Assembly: GCF_000972845.2 (NCBI RefSeq)
Contig: NC_040012.1
Location: 8,030,097-8,094,096 of the forward strand
Length of the DNA stretch: 64,000 nt
Origin: Larimichthys crocea
Taxonomy: Eukaryota > Chordata > Actinopteri > Sciaenidae
Direction of reading: 5' to 3'
The notes beneath the pieces were generated by a model that saw only the letters and a program-made list of their open reading frames with translations, had not been told where the DNA came from and searched no databases. Position numbers and translations under genes: made by a program. Positions 1 to 11,890 of this stretch are shown in pieces (position 1 is the stretch's first letter; each line of letters starts with the position of its first letter).

Positions 1-525
1 TATAGCTACATTGTGCAACTTTTCTACCATAAAATGAGTTTAAAATCACGTTGTGCTCAGGAGAAGGGTCACTGTCGTAACACACCATCAACTGATTTTG
101 GTGAAACTGGATCATGTTATGGAGAAATCGTTTCAGGTTTTCCCTCTGATGTCCTGCCAACTGTAGCTGCTGTTAGCTAATGGTAACTCAGTTTTTGAGT
201 GGGGAGGACGACAGCGTTTACAGGCTCAGGGCATTAAAGCCAAATCCTTACCCCCGACTTTATCTTCACTTCAAAGCTACTTCACCGAGACTCCATTGAC
301 TTTTTGGCTGATTTTCAGGCAGTGTTGGGCTATCATATACTTCCTCAGAGCTGTCTGAAACTTCTTGTGGTTGTTAAGACCAATATTATGCACAATTCGG
401 CTGCATAATATCATTTAGGGGGCAGGGCAAAAATGCTCCATAGCACCCCCTTGAACTTTTCTTTGAGGCAGCCCCGCCACAGTTTTGGACACAGAGTTAT
501 GAAACCTCAGCCAGCAATGGGCTAC

Positions 526-609
526 AATGAACAGGAAGCGAGATATTTAAGGATGAAAATCACCATTAATGAACAGGAAGCGAGATATTTAAGGATGAAA
601 ATCACCATT
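526..609. repeat. Perfect 42-bp tandem duplication
   Basis: Units 526-567 and 568-609 are identical over 42 bp, starting AATGAACAGGAAGCG. There are exactly two copies and no divergence, which implies a very recent duplication or an assembly join artefact. Confidence 0.9.
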
Positions 610-995
610 TTCAGTGTTTTGGGCTGGTTGAGAAGGGGTCATATTTAAACGAACTCCTCCTAGGGATTTTATCTCATTGGCTTCAACCTTGGTAGGTGTG
701 TTCATATAGACTTCCTGAGTGAAAGTTATCAAAATGACGAATTTTGAGAAAACGGTGTGGGTGTGGCCATCCATAAAAATCATTCAAAGAAGAAATCGGC
801 AGGAAGCACCTTCTCAGAGCTGTCGACATGCGCACATTTCGACGTGCGCACATGTGCGAGGGCCCGAACTGCTTGCAGCTATAATCTTATAATTATCATT
901 TTTATTATCTAAATCAAGAGGCAATGATTCCTTACAATAAAGCATCGTCTACTTGAGACTACTACTTGTTGTATGTATCAGTCAGTCCTAAGCAA

Positions 996-1330
996 GCCGC
1001 AACCTCCGTGTCTGTGAAGTGAAGCCAATGTGGAAGTGCCAAAAACTGCAGTTCCTCAAACAGCCACTTGAGCCCGGCTACAAACACGAGTCAGTCTCCA
1101 TAAGTCCCCATGTTAAAATGTCCAACTTCAAAGCAGAAATAAACATGTTTACAGCCTGGTACAAAAACAGTTTTGGTCTCTATAGCTAATCTCCCCGTTC
1201 ATGACAACTGTACTGAGGGTATATACAACTCATCTATATAAATTGTATTAAGACCTAAAGTTATGCATAATTAACAGTGTGGCCACAGCCAGGTGGCGTT
1301 ACAGGTGGCTTTTTTGAGCAACCAGGCATC
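996..1330 (+). repeat. Interspersed repeat family A, copy 1
   Basis: Shares long blocks with three other places in the window (53386-53552 inverted, 58550-59045, 63726-64000). Common blocks include GTGCCAAAAACTGCAGTT, GAGTCAGTCTCCATA, AATAAACATGTTTACAGCC and TTTTGGTCTCTATAGCTAA. No coding capacity is visible. It looks like a non-autonomous transposable element; I cannot assign the superfamily. Confidence 0.8.
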
Positions 1331-2185
1331 ATTCTTTATACTGTCGGTGACACTTTTCGACGCCTAAACGATCAAAGTATCCAATTTCGTAAAAAGTAAC
1401 AAATAAATATAAGTAAAAAATCCATCAGGTTTATTTTTATCTATTCATTCTATCCACGTTTGAACTTCTCACTGTTGTTTCTTCCTCAGTGCTTCTTCTT
1501 CAAGTACACTTTTTAGTCTTACTCACTGACGTTACTGTAAAACTCAGACTACTGTATATTATCCAAGACAAAAACCTTTTCAACTCTTTCAACTCTAATA
1601 ATTAATGGTAAAGATGCTGGCTCACAGTCAGAGGCTACACTAGCGTGGTTGCCTTCTGAACGGTAGTAAAGCCATGAAATCTTCTCACAGTACTTAACGA
1701 CCCATCGCCTGGCCGGGCTGTCCATCACTTGCTGCCATGGTAATGGATGGTTTGAAAGAGGAAAATCGAATAATCTGACCCGGAGACAGAAGAACTGAGA
1801 CGGAGAGCAGAGGCCTCTTTAACGCCAGGGATTGACAAATAGATTCAGTATAATAGATACAGTTACAATGTAAGGATTTCAATGACATTAACATTTGGAT
1901 TCTAGAGAGTCAGTCAATCCTCTTGGGATATAAAAGTGATCCGTTTTCATGCTCACAGCAGCAACATTAGTGTGTTTTCAATGAACAGAAGAGTCAATGG
2001 TGGCCTATCAGACAACGAATTGAACTAAAGCTGAATCTGCAAGAAAAACCAAAGGAGAAATGGTACCACCGTACAGCTCCGGTAGTGTCTGATTGACAGA
2101 TTAAATCCATTAAGTGGGAGTAAAAAACACCAGAGCAACCAACCAAAAGAAGCCACTGTCAGTTCAGCACTTGATCACAATTTGA

Positions 2186-2830
2186 TAGTCAAGGCAGGTT
2201 AAACATTGAAATTTTCTACATTACATTACAAGAGAAAAGACTTTACACTTTACAAAAGACATTACGTTACGTTACACTATATTATGTTGCGTTACGTTAC
2301 GCAACTTTTTTTAAATTTAATTTCACAAAGTAATGTAGGTAGTTGATGATCGGCTCCTTGATAAGCCAGTCAAGGCAGGTTTAACATTGAAATTCTCTAC
2401 ATTACATTACAAGAGAAAAGACTTTTAGGATGACGGCTAACTGTGTTTGTCAAACATAATTATCTTGAGTAACAAATACAATAAAAAGCAGGATAGGGCT
2501 GTTAAGGTTAGCCATAAATTACATTACGTTATGTTGCGTTGCGCTGCATTACGTTATGGTACACTACGTTATGTTGCGTTATGCTATGTTATATTACGTA
2601 ACAGAACTTCACAAAGTAATGTAGGTAGTTGATGATGGGTTCCTTGATAAGCTTGTCAAGGCACGTTAAACATTGAAATTCTCCACATTACATTACAAGA
2701 GAAAAGACTGAACATAACGTTACGTTACGTTGTGTTACACTACGCTACGTTACGTTATGCAACATTTTTTTAATCGTAACCTGTAACTTCACAAACTAAT
2801 CTAGGTAGTCAATGATAGGCTCATTGGCCT
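2186..2830. repeat. Three-copy long tandem repeat with internal TTACG-type microsatellite
   Basis: The block GTCAAGGCAGGTTAAACATT, continuing through ACATTACATTACAAGAGAAAAGACT, begins near 2188, 2369 and 2655. A second shared block, GTAGGTAGTTGATGAT followed by GGCTCCTTGATAAG, precedes the second and third copies, and a diverged form lies near 2803. Each unit contains a stretch of (GTTAC/GTTGC)n whose length differs between copies, which explains the unequal spacing of 181 and 286 bp. The microsatellite part reads AC-GTTAC-GTTAC and drifts to GTTATG and GTTGCG. Confidence 0.8.
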
Positions 2831-4129
2831 TGGAAGCAATTCTTGGTTACCGCTGTAATTTTGTAAGGCTGCTGCTCAATTCATTGTGGTTTTGATGTTT
2901 TCTTGGGATTTGCAGATGGCAACAAAGCGTTGAAGATTTCTTTTTGTTGCTTTGGACAAAAGCATGTGCCAAATGTTTAAAGATAGAGTAAATCCAGCTT
3001 TATCCTTTAAGAGACATTCTTATCTCAGCTGGTACAAGACAGGTCACATAAATACATTTTTAAAAAAGAGTTGAACTCTGTTCTTTACATGTCAGAGTCG
3101 TGATATTTGTTATGACAGGAACAGCATGAGAAAAAGCAGTATCTCTTTCCAGTTGTGATTTGTCAGCATTATTTTGCCCGGGGCCTCCAGTCAAGTGTAA
3201 CTCTCGGATCGTATCCGTCTCCTCTGTACGTCATGATGAGAGCAGAGCAACATTCGCCTCTCATGCCCTCTCTTAAACGGCTTTCTATCTCTGCACATTA
3301 CACACCACTGGCACGCTGCCAGCCGTCTGCCGTCCCAGAATACTCTGTGGACTTGCTGAGGAGTTGCAAGGCAGACGACATGGCAGCTCTTCCCTCCTCC
3401 TGGCCTGTCTGAGTCACACTGTCATTTATAGCTGTTAGTGTTGCGCCACGGACGGGTCGACTCTTGTGACATGTTGAATTTCTGTTTTTTTTTTTATAGC
3501 CTCCGCTTAAAGTCACAGGTGTGAACGGTTGGTGTGAGGGCAAAGCTTTTTAGATGAGATGACCTCCAGACAGAGCAGTGAGCAGTGCAGTGAATGCCTT
3601 TCACATATATTGGTCTCTTTTTCGACACCTGCGTCTCCCTCGGGAAGGTCTTTGCTGAGTCTGCAAGCTCTTTTAAAACACCATCCTGCAGCTCATTCAT
3701 AGTTATACTCACATTGCCTCCTGGGAGCTGCCCACTCCAGTCTCATGGCCTCACCGAGGGCTACGTGGTAGCTGTCGAGGGAGAATCGGGCTGCTCATTC
3801 ATTCTTTTTCTTGTTGATTTTCATCCTCGTGTTAGCTTGAGGCCTACTATCGCCACCTACACTTGTCATTTGTCATTTTGGACTTTAATTAATAACAACG
3901 CCACATTTTTTCCTGAAGGGATTCATCATTCTTGCTTGACATTTTCCTCGTTAGAGGATACAAGATCAGGATGCAGCATCCCAGGACAATATAGAGATAG
4001 ATGTTTTACTGTCCAATCGATTAGCTTCCGTTGACAATATACTTTTATTTGTTTTCTTGTTAGATATAAAGATCAATAACACTCAAAAACTGGCAGCTGT
4101 GGTAGCCAAAATTTTAGGGTAATAAACAC

Positions 4130-4390
4130 GGTTTGAACTTTTTCTGCTATTACGGTAAAAGGATATTAGTCCTATTGATTTTACGGTAAATGCTGGCATT
4201 ATATGGTATTAAAAAAACACAGTTTTGCCATATAATTACTATGAAAATATCATATGGATGCCGTATAAAATAAACATTTCGCCATAAATGTTTTCATCAT
4301 AATATAAAATTGCACTTTTCTGTATAAATTCCCTTAAAATGCCGTATAAATAAAGTTTTGTCATGAAATACGACTGTGAATAAAAGGTGT
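4130..4390. repeat. AT-rich repeat with recurring ACGGTA / GCCGTATAAA motifs
   Basis: TTACGGTAAA occurs near 4152 and 4180, GCCGTATAAA near 4261 and 4341, and CCATAA/TTATGG-type complements lie between them. Short direct and inverted motifs in an AT-rich 250-bp block suggest a decayed MITE. No clean terminal inverted repeats are visible. Confidence 0.4.
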
Positions 4391-7300
4391 ATTTTTTGAT
4401 AGAAGGCTAGCCGTTTCCCTCTGTTTTCAGTCTTTATGCTAAGCTAGGCTAATCACCTTCCAGCTCAATCTCATATCACTACACATAAAACCAGTATCCA
4501 TCTTTTAAATGTAACTCTTGGCAAGAAAGCAAATAAGCATAGAGTCCCTAAAACTCACCTAAAAGATTTTTGTACAAATATTTTGAATTAGTGCAAACAC
4601 TTTTTGAAGATGTAGCTTCATTAGTACTACAAGTATTAAGTATTAGAGTCCATTAAATCTGATTCTCTGTGACTGAGTCGCTGAACAGGAAACTCCACCT
4701 ATGCAATGCTTTATAGCAAAAATAATAAGACTTGTTTGCCTAATACTTTTTTGTCTCAGGGCTGGAAATCTGTTCTTGTTCCCTGATGTTGTTTCATACC
4801 GCCTGACTGTCTCTTCATGTCCCTTTTATAACAGAAATATCAATCACCACTTCCCCCTCCTGGCCTCTAGCAGTCGGGGACCTGTCTTCCTGTTAAGACT
4901 CCACCACCCGCTCTCTCAGAGCCACAGGGGGAGGTTGCCAGTTCTGCACTTGTCAAACCTCCACATCAGTGAAAAGGCTATCAGCCTCACAGCGCTCACT
5001 GTTTATCGCGGCTGCATCTAGTCGGTCAGTTTGTCATTCATTCAACAGTCTAAAGATCGTATTTTTACAGGATAATATATTGCATACAGTTAAACAATGA
5101 TTAATAACAGCAGGAGCAGGGATTGATTAAAGTGGCCTGTAATTAAATTGCCTGAGAAGTGGTCACACTTTGCCAACAGCTCGTATTCATGCTTGAGACG
5201 TGAATTACTTCGAAAGCAAAGGAGCACATCATTAGCTACCTACATTAGTTTGTATAGTTAGTAACATATGGTAACGCACATACAATTCACACTTCCTCAT
5301 GCTCGGTTAGCACAAAGGAAAGGGACGAAGAGATTACACATTTTTCTTATTGTTAAAAAATCCAATTAAAGCAACAAAACCAAGCATGGAATAATCATAA
5401 AACAATAAAGTATTGTCTGTGTTTCCAAAACCTGATCTGATCCAAGACCTTCATTTAAGGTTTGCCAAAATACTTTGATAGAGTCGCAAAGATCAGAGAA
5501 CTGAATTAGATGGTGAAACGCAGCAGTGAAAAGTACAATAAGCCTTTTTAATCTGCTATACCTCTTTGTTTATGTAAACAGGCTTCTTAAGATGGCTGCC
5601 GGGCTTTAATTAAGCCTTTATCTGCAGCTTATTATCCTTCAGAACCATGATTAACATCTAGCTAGGGACTGAAGTCATCTCCAGGATCATCTACTACTCA
5701 TAATTAGAAGTTGTTTTTTCAAGAGCCTATGGTAATGAGGCACTGATAAATAAAACCTTAACACCGTATGATCATAAACTTCTATCAGTCTATCTGGGAC
5801 TCTGCAGAGGTGGCCTGGATCTCTCGCTCTGGGCCACAGCTATGTTTCTTTTGGAACCAGACAACAGAGTGTTATTCTCATTTGTGACAGGAGCTTGGCT
5901 TGGAGGAGGGTGTGCTATGGGGGTTAAAAAAAAAAAGGGGGGAGTTATGGGTGGGCGGCTGGGCCATCCAGCTGGCTGATAATGAGGTCGTCCTCACCCC
6001 CTCGCCACTTTCCGCCGCCCAGCACTTCACTGTCCCCTTGTGTTTGTGTCCAAAGCTTCACAATGGGTCGGTAATAGGAGGGGTGGGGGTCTTCGTCTGT
6101 GCACACATGCCGTCTTTTGTGGCTTGAAATTTTTGTAGGAGGGCGGCCAATAAAAGGACGTAAGTGAGATTTGACGTGCTGTGTTATTAGCAAAGCCCAG
6201 TGGACTAACGAGCAACCACAAAACGCTGTAAAAGATGACGAACTCTGAGCTCAGGGGCCAACAGAGGCCCACAGTAATCTATAATGTTGTTACCTGGACT
6301 TCCTCTGTTTCTGTGATAATGCAGTTTAACGTGCAAACCACAAGCTTGTAAATCTCCATCATGATTTATTCATATAATTTACAGCATTCTGAAACTTAAG
6401 ATTCATCATCAAATCCTAGAGTAGTAGGAATTAAAGATTATTGGAAAAACTGGTGGTGACGACAAAGGAGAACTATAAAAGAAGTAGTTCTGTACACTGG
6501 AAGCCAACTTTAATGAAGTTACACACCTGAATTTGAAATTTCAGCTTTCTTTAATGAATATTCTGGATTTTATGGAGAGGTTAGACTGCTTAGTTAATAC
6601 AGGTGTGTACCTCGTTTGTGTGCAGCATGTTGGAGATCAAACAGTTTAATGAGCGCAGACAAAATGTTGTTTTTGAAGGTCGACTAACACGGACTGAAGA
6701 GGAATATTTCGTTAGATAAAAATATGTTGTGACTTTTGGAAAAGATTCCAAAAGCTTTGACAGGACTAGAAAGTGTCTCCACTGCTAAGTTGCTTCCAGT
6801 TTATTATTCCAGAAAGTAGTCTTCATGCCAATAATGACGTTAAAGCACGGCCTCTGGTGTAATATTGCTTAATGGGGACACAGCCTGTGTTGTGCAAAAC
6901 CTAATGAAGTTTAAATACTGATTTAACATACATGTCTGCATAGAGCAAAATATGCAAACACAGCACATCTTTGAACTTTAGATGATCTTCTTCTCTAGTG
7001 TCATGATCAGTTAATCAAGAATAAGAGAGAAAGTGTCAAAAGCTACTCCTATGTGACCCATGAATGATCACTCAAGTGAGAAGACTTTTTTTTATTGTGT
7101 AATGGCATAGCAGAGAATAGAAAGACAAGAGGAGGGGTATTATTTTTCAGTAGAAGAGCTACTGAAAGCACATAGAAGAGGAAGATGGAGGATTCATTAA
7201 CATGTCACAGCTTGTGATGAAGTCTAGCCTTGGAGTGTATCAAGCTGTGTAGGCAGGTCTCTGTCTTTGCTGCTGAAGTCATCATTAAATCATGACTGCA

Positions 7301-7863
7301 TGCAACATACAACCCCCAGAGAGCTGGGCCTGCGTCTGCCTCCCCTCACCGGTCTTTCACATTTTTCTCATCTTCTATAACGAGTGCACTTCACTTCAAA
7401 CGGAAGCATCAGTCTATAGGCTCCCGCAATCCTCAAATACAAGTCTGTGGAGGAAATGCTCTGGGGATTTTTGCCCATGCAGCTTCCAAGACCAGTATAT
7501 CTGCCCCAAATAGAGCACTTTGAACGTATGATAGAGAACTTAAAGGGTTACTGCAAGACTGGCCAGGGACAGCTCTATTTTTGAGCATGGTTACCAGTTT
7601 TACAAGACACTTCTGCTTGATTTGATCTGGTCTGCATGGTCATATCTGCATCAGCTAGATTGTGTTGATTATTGTATAGAGCCAGGTATGATTTTAAAAA
7701 CCCAATACGACGACCAATACCAGAGTTGATCATTAGTAAGTAATATTTTTTTGATGTCTTACTTCAGGGGCTGTCAACATTCACATTTTTTTCATTTAAA
7801 GTCGCACTATCATGCAAAGGTATTGACGTAAACATCTGCAACGCCCCCCTCAGTTCCACACTG

Positions 7864-7945
7864 GGGCGGCTGTGGCTCAGGAGGTAGAGCAGGTCGTCCA
7901 CTAATCAAACGATCGGTGGGTCAATTCCCTTCCTTTCCGCTCATG
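7864..7945 (+). mobile_element. tRNA-derived SINE head (truncated)
   Basis: Contains a tRNA-like RNA polymerase III promoter: A-box-like TGGCTCAGGAGGTAGAGC (near 7873) and B-box-like GGTGGGTCAATTCC (7916-7928). This 5' head with the GGTCGTCCACTAATCAAAC linker is typical of teleost tRNA-derived SINEs. It lacks a normal tRNA 3' half and acceptor pairing and is followed directly by a different repeat, so it is a truncated SINE and not a tRNA gene. Confidence 0.7.
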
Positions 7946-7999
7946 GTTTCGATTCTCACTGTTCTCATCAAAATTTTCTATGCAGTCGTCTGCTGAGGA

Positions 8000-8245
8000 G
8001 GGAAGCACGAACAGAGGGACAGAAAAGGAATTAACAAACTGGTCAAGAGGACCAGCTCTGTCCTGGACTGCCCCAGAGACTCCTTAGAGGAAGTTAGGGA
8101 GAAGACGATGTTAGCAATTATGAACAGCTCCTCTCACCTCCTGCATGTGGAGGCAACAGACCGCTACTCCCACCATGTAAGAAGTTCTACCACAGGTCCT
8201 CCATTCAACATCTTATCTATCAAGGTACAATCTTAATTTCATTGT
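8000..8245 (+). mobile_element. Non-LTR retrotransposon 3' coding remnant
   Basis: One plus-strand frame reads through INKLVKRTSSVLDCPRDSL and EEVREKTMLAIMNSSSHLLH. This resembles the conserved C-terminal tail of fish LINE reverse-transcriptase ORFs (INKLV-K-SSVLGCPLDS-EEV-ERRML-). It is followed by an AATTTCATTGTACATG-type 3' tail. Only about 70 codons survive, so it is a 5'-truncated dead copy. The CR1/L2-like clade is an inference. Confidence 0.7.
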
Positions 8246-8299
8246 ACATGCAAAACTCAATTTATATAAATGGATGAATAAATAACAATAATACATAAA

Positions 8300-8520
8300 A
8301 ATAGGCGATTATTTATGGTGGAGTGCAGACGATGAATTGAATTCTCTCAGTCTGACAAGAGAAGCTGCTTTGGCGTCTGGTGATGGCACCGGACGCTTCT
8401 GTATCATTTACCAGATGGCAGCAGGGTGTACAGACTGCGGCCGGAAAGGGTATTGTCTTTTAATATCCTTTGGGCTCTGTGCAGGAGCCTCACCTCACCA
8501 GAATCACTGACGCTTGGTAG
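8300..8520. mobile_element. Interspersed repeat fragment adjoining the LINE remnant
   Basis: AGTCTGACAAGAGAAGCTGC, CAGATGGCAGCAGGGTGTAC and CTTTGGGCTCTGTGCAGGAG resemble segments common in fish repeats. No ORF is kept. It may be part of another LINE. The assignment rests on recollection of the motif order. Confidence 0.4.
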
Positions 8521-9408
8521 ATTGACAAATCATCAACCTCATTTCCAGCTGCAGCAGGCAGCTGTTTTCACTAAAAAAGCTCTTAAAACACACTGCACAC
8601 CACCTGCCCGACACCAAAATGACAGACAAAGTTAGGTTTAACTAGATTGTGAACAAAGTTATCAGCTAAAGAGCTACATATTTCCCTCAGGAGAGGGTGG
8701 AGACCAAAAACAGAGCTAAAGGAAAGTGCCATAAGATTCCAAATGAACCTTTGCTACACATCACTGTCGGTGCATCACTCTGCTGCTGCAGGCTAGAGGA
8801 AGGTGACGACCCTCTGTGACTCAGACAGTCTCTGACCCATCAGACGAACTCTTTCAGTCGATCACACGACAATAGACTGAACGCTGAACATTCGACTGAG
8901 TAAGAAGTGATGTTCACATTATCATAGTTTGTATTTAAAGGAGTGCTGCTGCCAGCCAAACATTCAACACTCACAAAAAGAGATGAAATGATCAGTTGAA
9001 GGTTAATTAGTAACAAATGTAACTTTTTAAATATTAAATAAATTAATACAGTCAAGTTATCATGGAAAATGCCAAAATTCTTCATTAATTGAATTTCTTT
9101 GGTTTTTGAATGAGCAATCTAAGAGTAACCTTGGCGTTTTTGGCGTGGCAATGTTCAGCATTTTCTGACATTTAAAAAAACAACAACTAATAATTCAGAA
9201 AACTTTTTAGTGGATTATTTAATATGATTTAATAATATTAATAATATATTATTAACGTGAACAAACAATAAACTATTGAGAGTCAGGTTGACGCCTGAGA
9301 AAAGGTGTGTGGCTCTTTATGGCTAAATACTTTTGTTATTTTCATCAACAAGTTGATCATTTTTCCATTTTTTGCCATTTGTGAAAGCTGGATTTTAGTT
9401 TTCTGTGT

Positions 9409-9492
9409 CTGCATGTGACCCCTTTGACATCACACAAGGTAATTTTAATCCTGCATGTGACCCCTTTGACATCACACAAGGTAATTTTAATC
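9409..9492. repeat. Perfect 42-bp tandem duplication
   Basis: Units 9409-9450 and 9451-9492 are identical (CTGCATGTGACCCCTTTGAC onward). A 14-bp direct repeat, ATCGATAATTCACA, with a 17-bp period follows at 9501-9531. Two perfect copies imply a recent origin or an assembly artefact. Confidence 0.9.
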
Positions 9493-9909
9493 ATAGAAAT
9501 ATCGATAATTCACAATTATCGATAATTCACACATAATCTCACAACCTTTGGCAAAGCCAAAAACTATTTTTCACTCAAGGCTATGGCCTCCAACATACTA
9601 CTGGGAGCTCTATTTTTCTGATGGCCTGTCTGTTCCTTGTGTTTGGAAGAGAGGCGAGAAGCACAATGACTCAGTCTGACTTACAGCCTGCCAAGCTGCT
9701 GTCAACCTCCCTAAATATAACTACTAATACCATTTGTTGGAGTGGAGAAGTGTCCAGGAACCAACCTCGGATGGGCTCTGTGTATGTTCTGCTCTTTTCA
9801 GATCTAGGTTAAGCTGAGCGGCGTACCGCAGAGCGATGAGATAATACTGTTTAGCCATGTTAAGCGACGTGGCAGTCCGTCTGTCGTTGGTTATTTCACC
9901 ACTTTGATC

Positions 9910-9965
9910 CAGCCTGAAATATATCAGCTATTGGATGGACTGCCATGAAATTTTGTACGGACATC
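9910..9965 (+). repeat. Interspersed repeat family B, short fragment
   Basis: CTGAAATATATCAGCTATTG and TGCCATGAAATTTTGTACGGACAT match the layout of the copies near 42.3 and 42.8 kb (AAATATCTCAACAA-TATTGGATGGATT, then TTGTACA-ACATTCATGG). Non-coding and truncated. Confidence 0.55.
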
Positions 9966-10635
9966 AGAGATTTCACAGATTTAAACTGGACTGGACTTTG
10001 AGCATAGCTAACGTGGCTTATACGTGTTCAGCTGTATTCGTCCTGTGTTTGATGATCACTCCTGTATTTTCACTTGGTGTCACGTTCTTGTATTTCATCT
10101 TCCTGCAGCAGATTAAACTGATGCATGCTCCAAAACATCTTTTAGGTCAGGGTTAATTTATCAGATCAGAGAAAAGCTGCTGGATCTTTGCACTGATGGG
10201 TATTTTATTTCCTATTTTCACTATAAATATAACCACAAAGGGAGCTTAAAAGGTGGCAGCAACTCTGAACTTGCACCAGTCATGGAAATAATAATCCCGC
10301 TGTGTTGTTTGCTTCCATAAATCGTTGCTTTATCTCAAAATGTGTTAAACTTCAGGATATACTGACTATAACTGAACATATCACATATTTACTCCTTAAA
10401 CACGAGTCAAGACTTCTCAAGATTGTATTTAAGATGATTTCAAAAATGTGTTTTTATCTCAAGACATTTATAGAAATTGGAGGAGGAATCTCATTTTTCA
10501 AGGTCTTAAACTTCAAAGGGCAGCGCTTCAGAATTATAACACACCACTCCAGGGCTTCATACAGAAATGATGATTTTCCTATTTGCTTTGTGTTGGTGAT
10601 GGTTTGCTTCAGGTTATCGGTGTCACTGATTCATT

Positions 10636-10740
10636 AATCAGAATCAGAATCAGAAATACTCTAATAATCCCAGGGGGAAATTATTTATGTTACAATACTC
10701 CAGGTATACAAACAAATAAAAACAACATATGTAAACAAGT
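10636..10740 (+). mobile_element. Retroelement-type tail: (AATCAG)n, then CCCAGGGGGAAATT
   Basis: AATCAGAATCAGAATCAGAAATACT is followed by AATCCCAGGGGGAAATTA, a common teleost dispersed tail. It resembles the two napg intron 4 copies (TTAGATT repeats, then TTCATCCCA...GGGGAAAT). Probably the 3' end of a truncated non-LTR or related non-autonomous element. Confidence 0.5.
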
Positions 10741-11404
10741 AACCATCTATATATTAAAGTTATTAAGTTAAAAACATTTTCAGGAATCAACAGCAACACA
10801 GGTGTTACCTTTACTGATTTCTACCTGAGCAGGGTTATTTTATGATTATCCGCCTCCTCCTGTCAATTATGTAAATGCAAACTGCACGGCCGCTGTGTGA
10901 CGATAAGGTTTTTATGGACGTGTGTCACTGCAGCAGATTTCGACTTACAGCAGAGTCCCTACGTTACTCCTCTCCTCACGTCTGCTCTTCTTCCCATTGG
11001 TGGAGTCAGACACAAGATATTAACTAGGTCAATGAGATTCATTCGCACTCCTCTAACAGGGGATCCACAGCAGAAGAGAGGAGAGGAGAGGAGAGGAGGA
11101 TATGAAGGAGAAGTGAGAGGCAGAGATGAGAGGAGGAGGATCAGGAGATTCTTCAAAGAAAGAAGTGAGAGAGGAGACGAGGCGGCCGCTCTGACATGCG
11201 AACAAACGACGCCTGCAGTGACTTTCACTCACACTGTTCGCCATAATGCAGGCATTCCCCTCTCGTACCTTTGTAGTCATGAAACAACAAGAACAACAAA
11301 TGACTTGAGGTTGGAGACACCCTCCATTTCTATTTTTGCACACTGCCAAACACACTGAATGTACTGTTTCCAGTCCTCATGCTAAGCTAGGCAAACATTG
11401 AGTT

Positions 11405-11890
11405 GATTTATAGTCTGTCAATCCACTTACTGCAAAATCAGCAATTCTTTTAATAATCAATTCATCATTTTTTATGAAAAATGCCAAAAAGTTTTCCTGG
11501 TGGCCGCATTTCAAATGTGAGGATTTGATACTTTTCCCTGTTTAAGGGCAGCAACAAACTATTGTATGTTCATTATCAATTCATCTATCGAGTATTATAG
11601 AATATATTTATATTATAGTATACAGAATTGTAAATGAATGGATTGATCATTTAGTCTGGAAAATGTCAGTGCCCATCAAGAGTTCAATTTGCAATCTTGA
11701 GTGTTTGATCGTTAAAATCTATCTTATCAAATCTAATATGAGAAGGTGGATCAAGAAAATATTCAATATTTTGGCCTGAAAATTACTGAAATGTAAAAAT
11801 TTGTTATTACATAATGAGCTGCAGGAACTTAAAAGTGGTGTAAATGAATCAAAAATGTATCAGTGATGAAATGATCATCAGCTGCAGCCC
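11405..11890. repeat. Degenerate interspersed repeat family C
   Basis: ATGAAAAATGCCAAAAAGTTTTCC, TTTCAAATGTGAGGATTTG and AAGGGCAGCAACAAACTATTGTATG, with a far end in CATCAGCTGCAGCCCC, follow the pattern of a widespread teleost repeat. Related decayed pieces lie at about 9050-9260, 18640-18740 and 19080-19410. Confidence 0.5.

Noticed and set aside
3594..4034. 146-codon ORF in mtcl1 intron 3
   Set aside because: No domain, signal or splice context; composition is that of random AT-rich DNA.
7864..7945. Possible functional tRNA gene
   Set aside because: A and B boxes are present but the acceptor and 3' half do not pair and the sequence runs into repeat DNA, so it is a SINE head.
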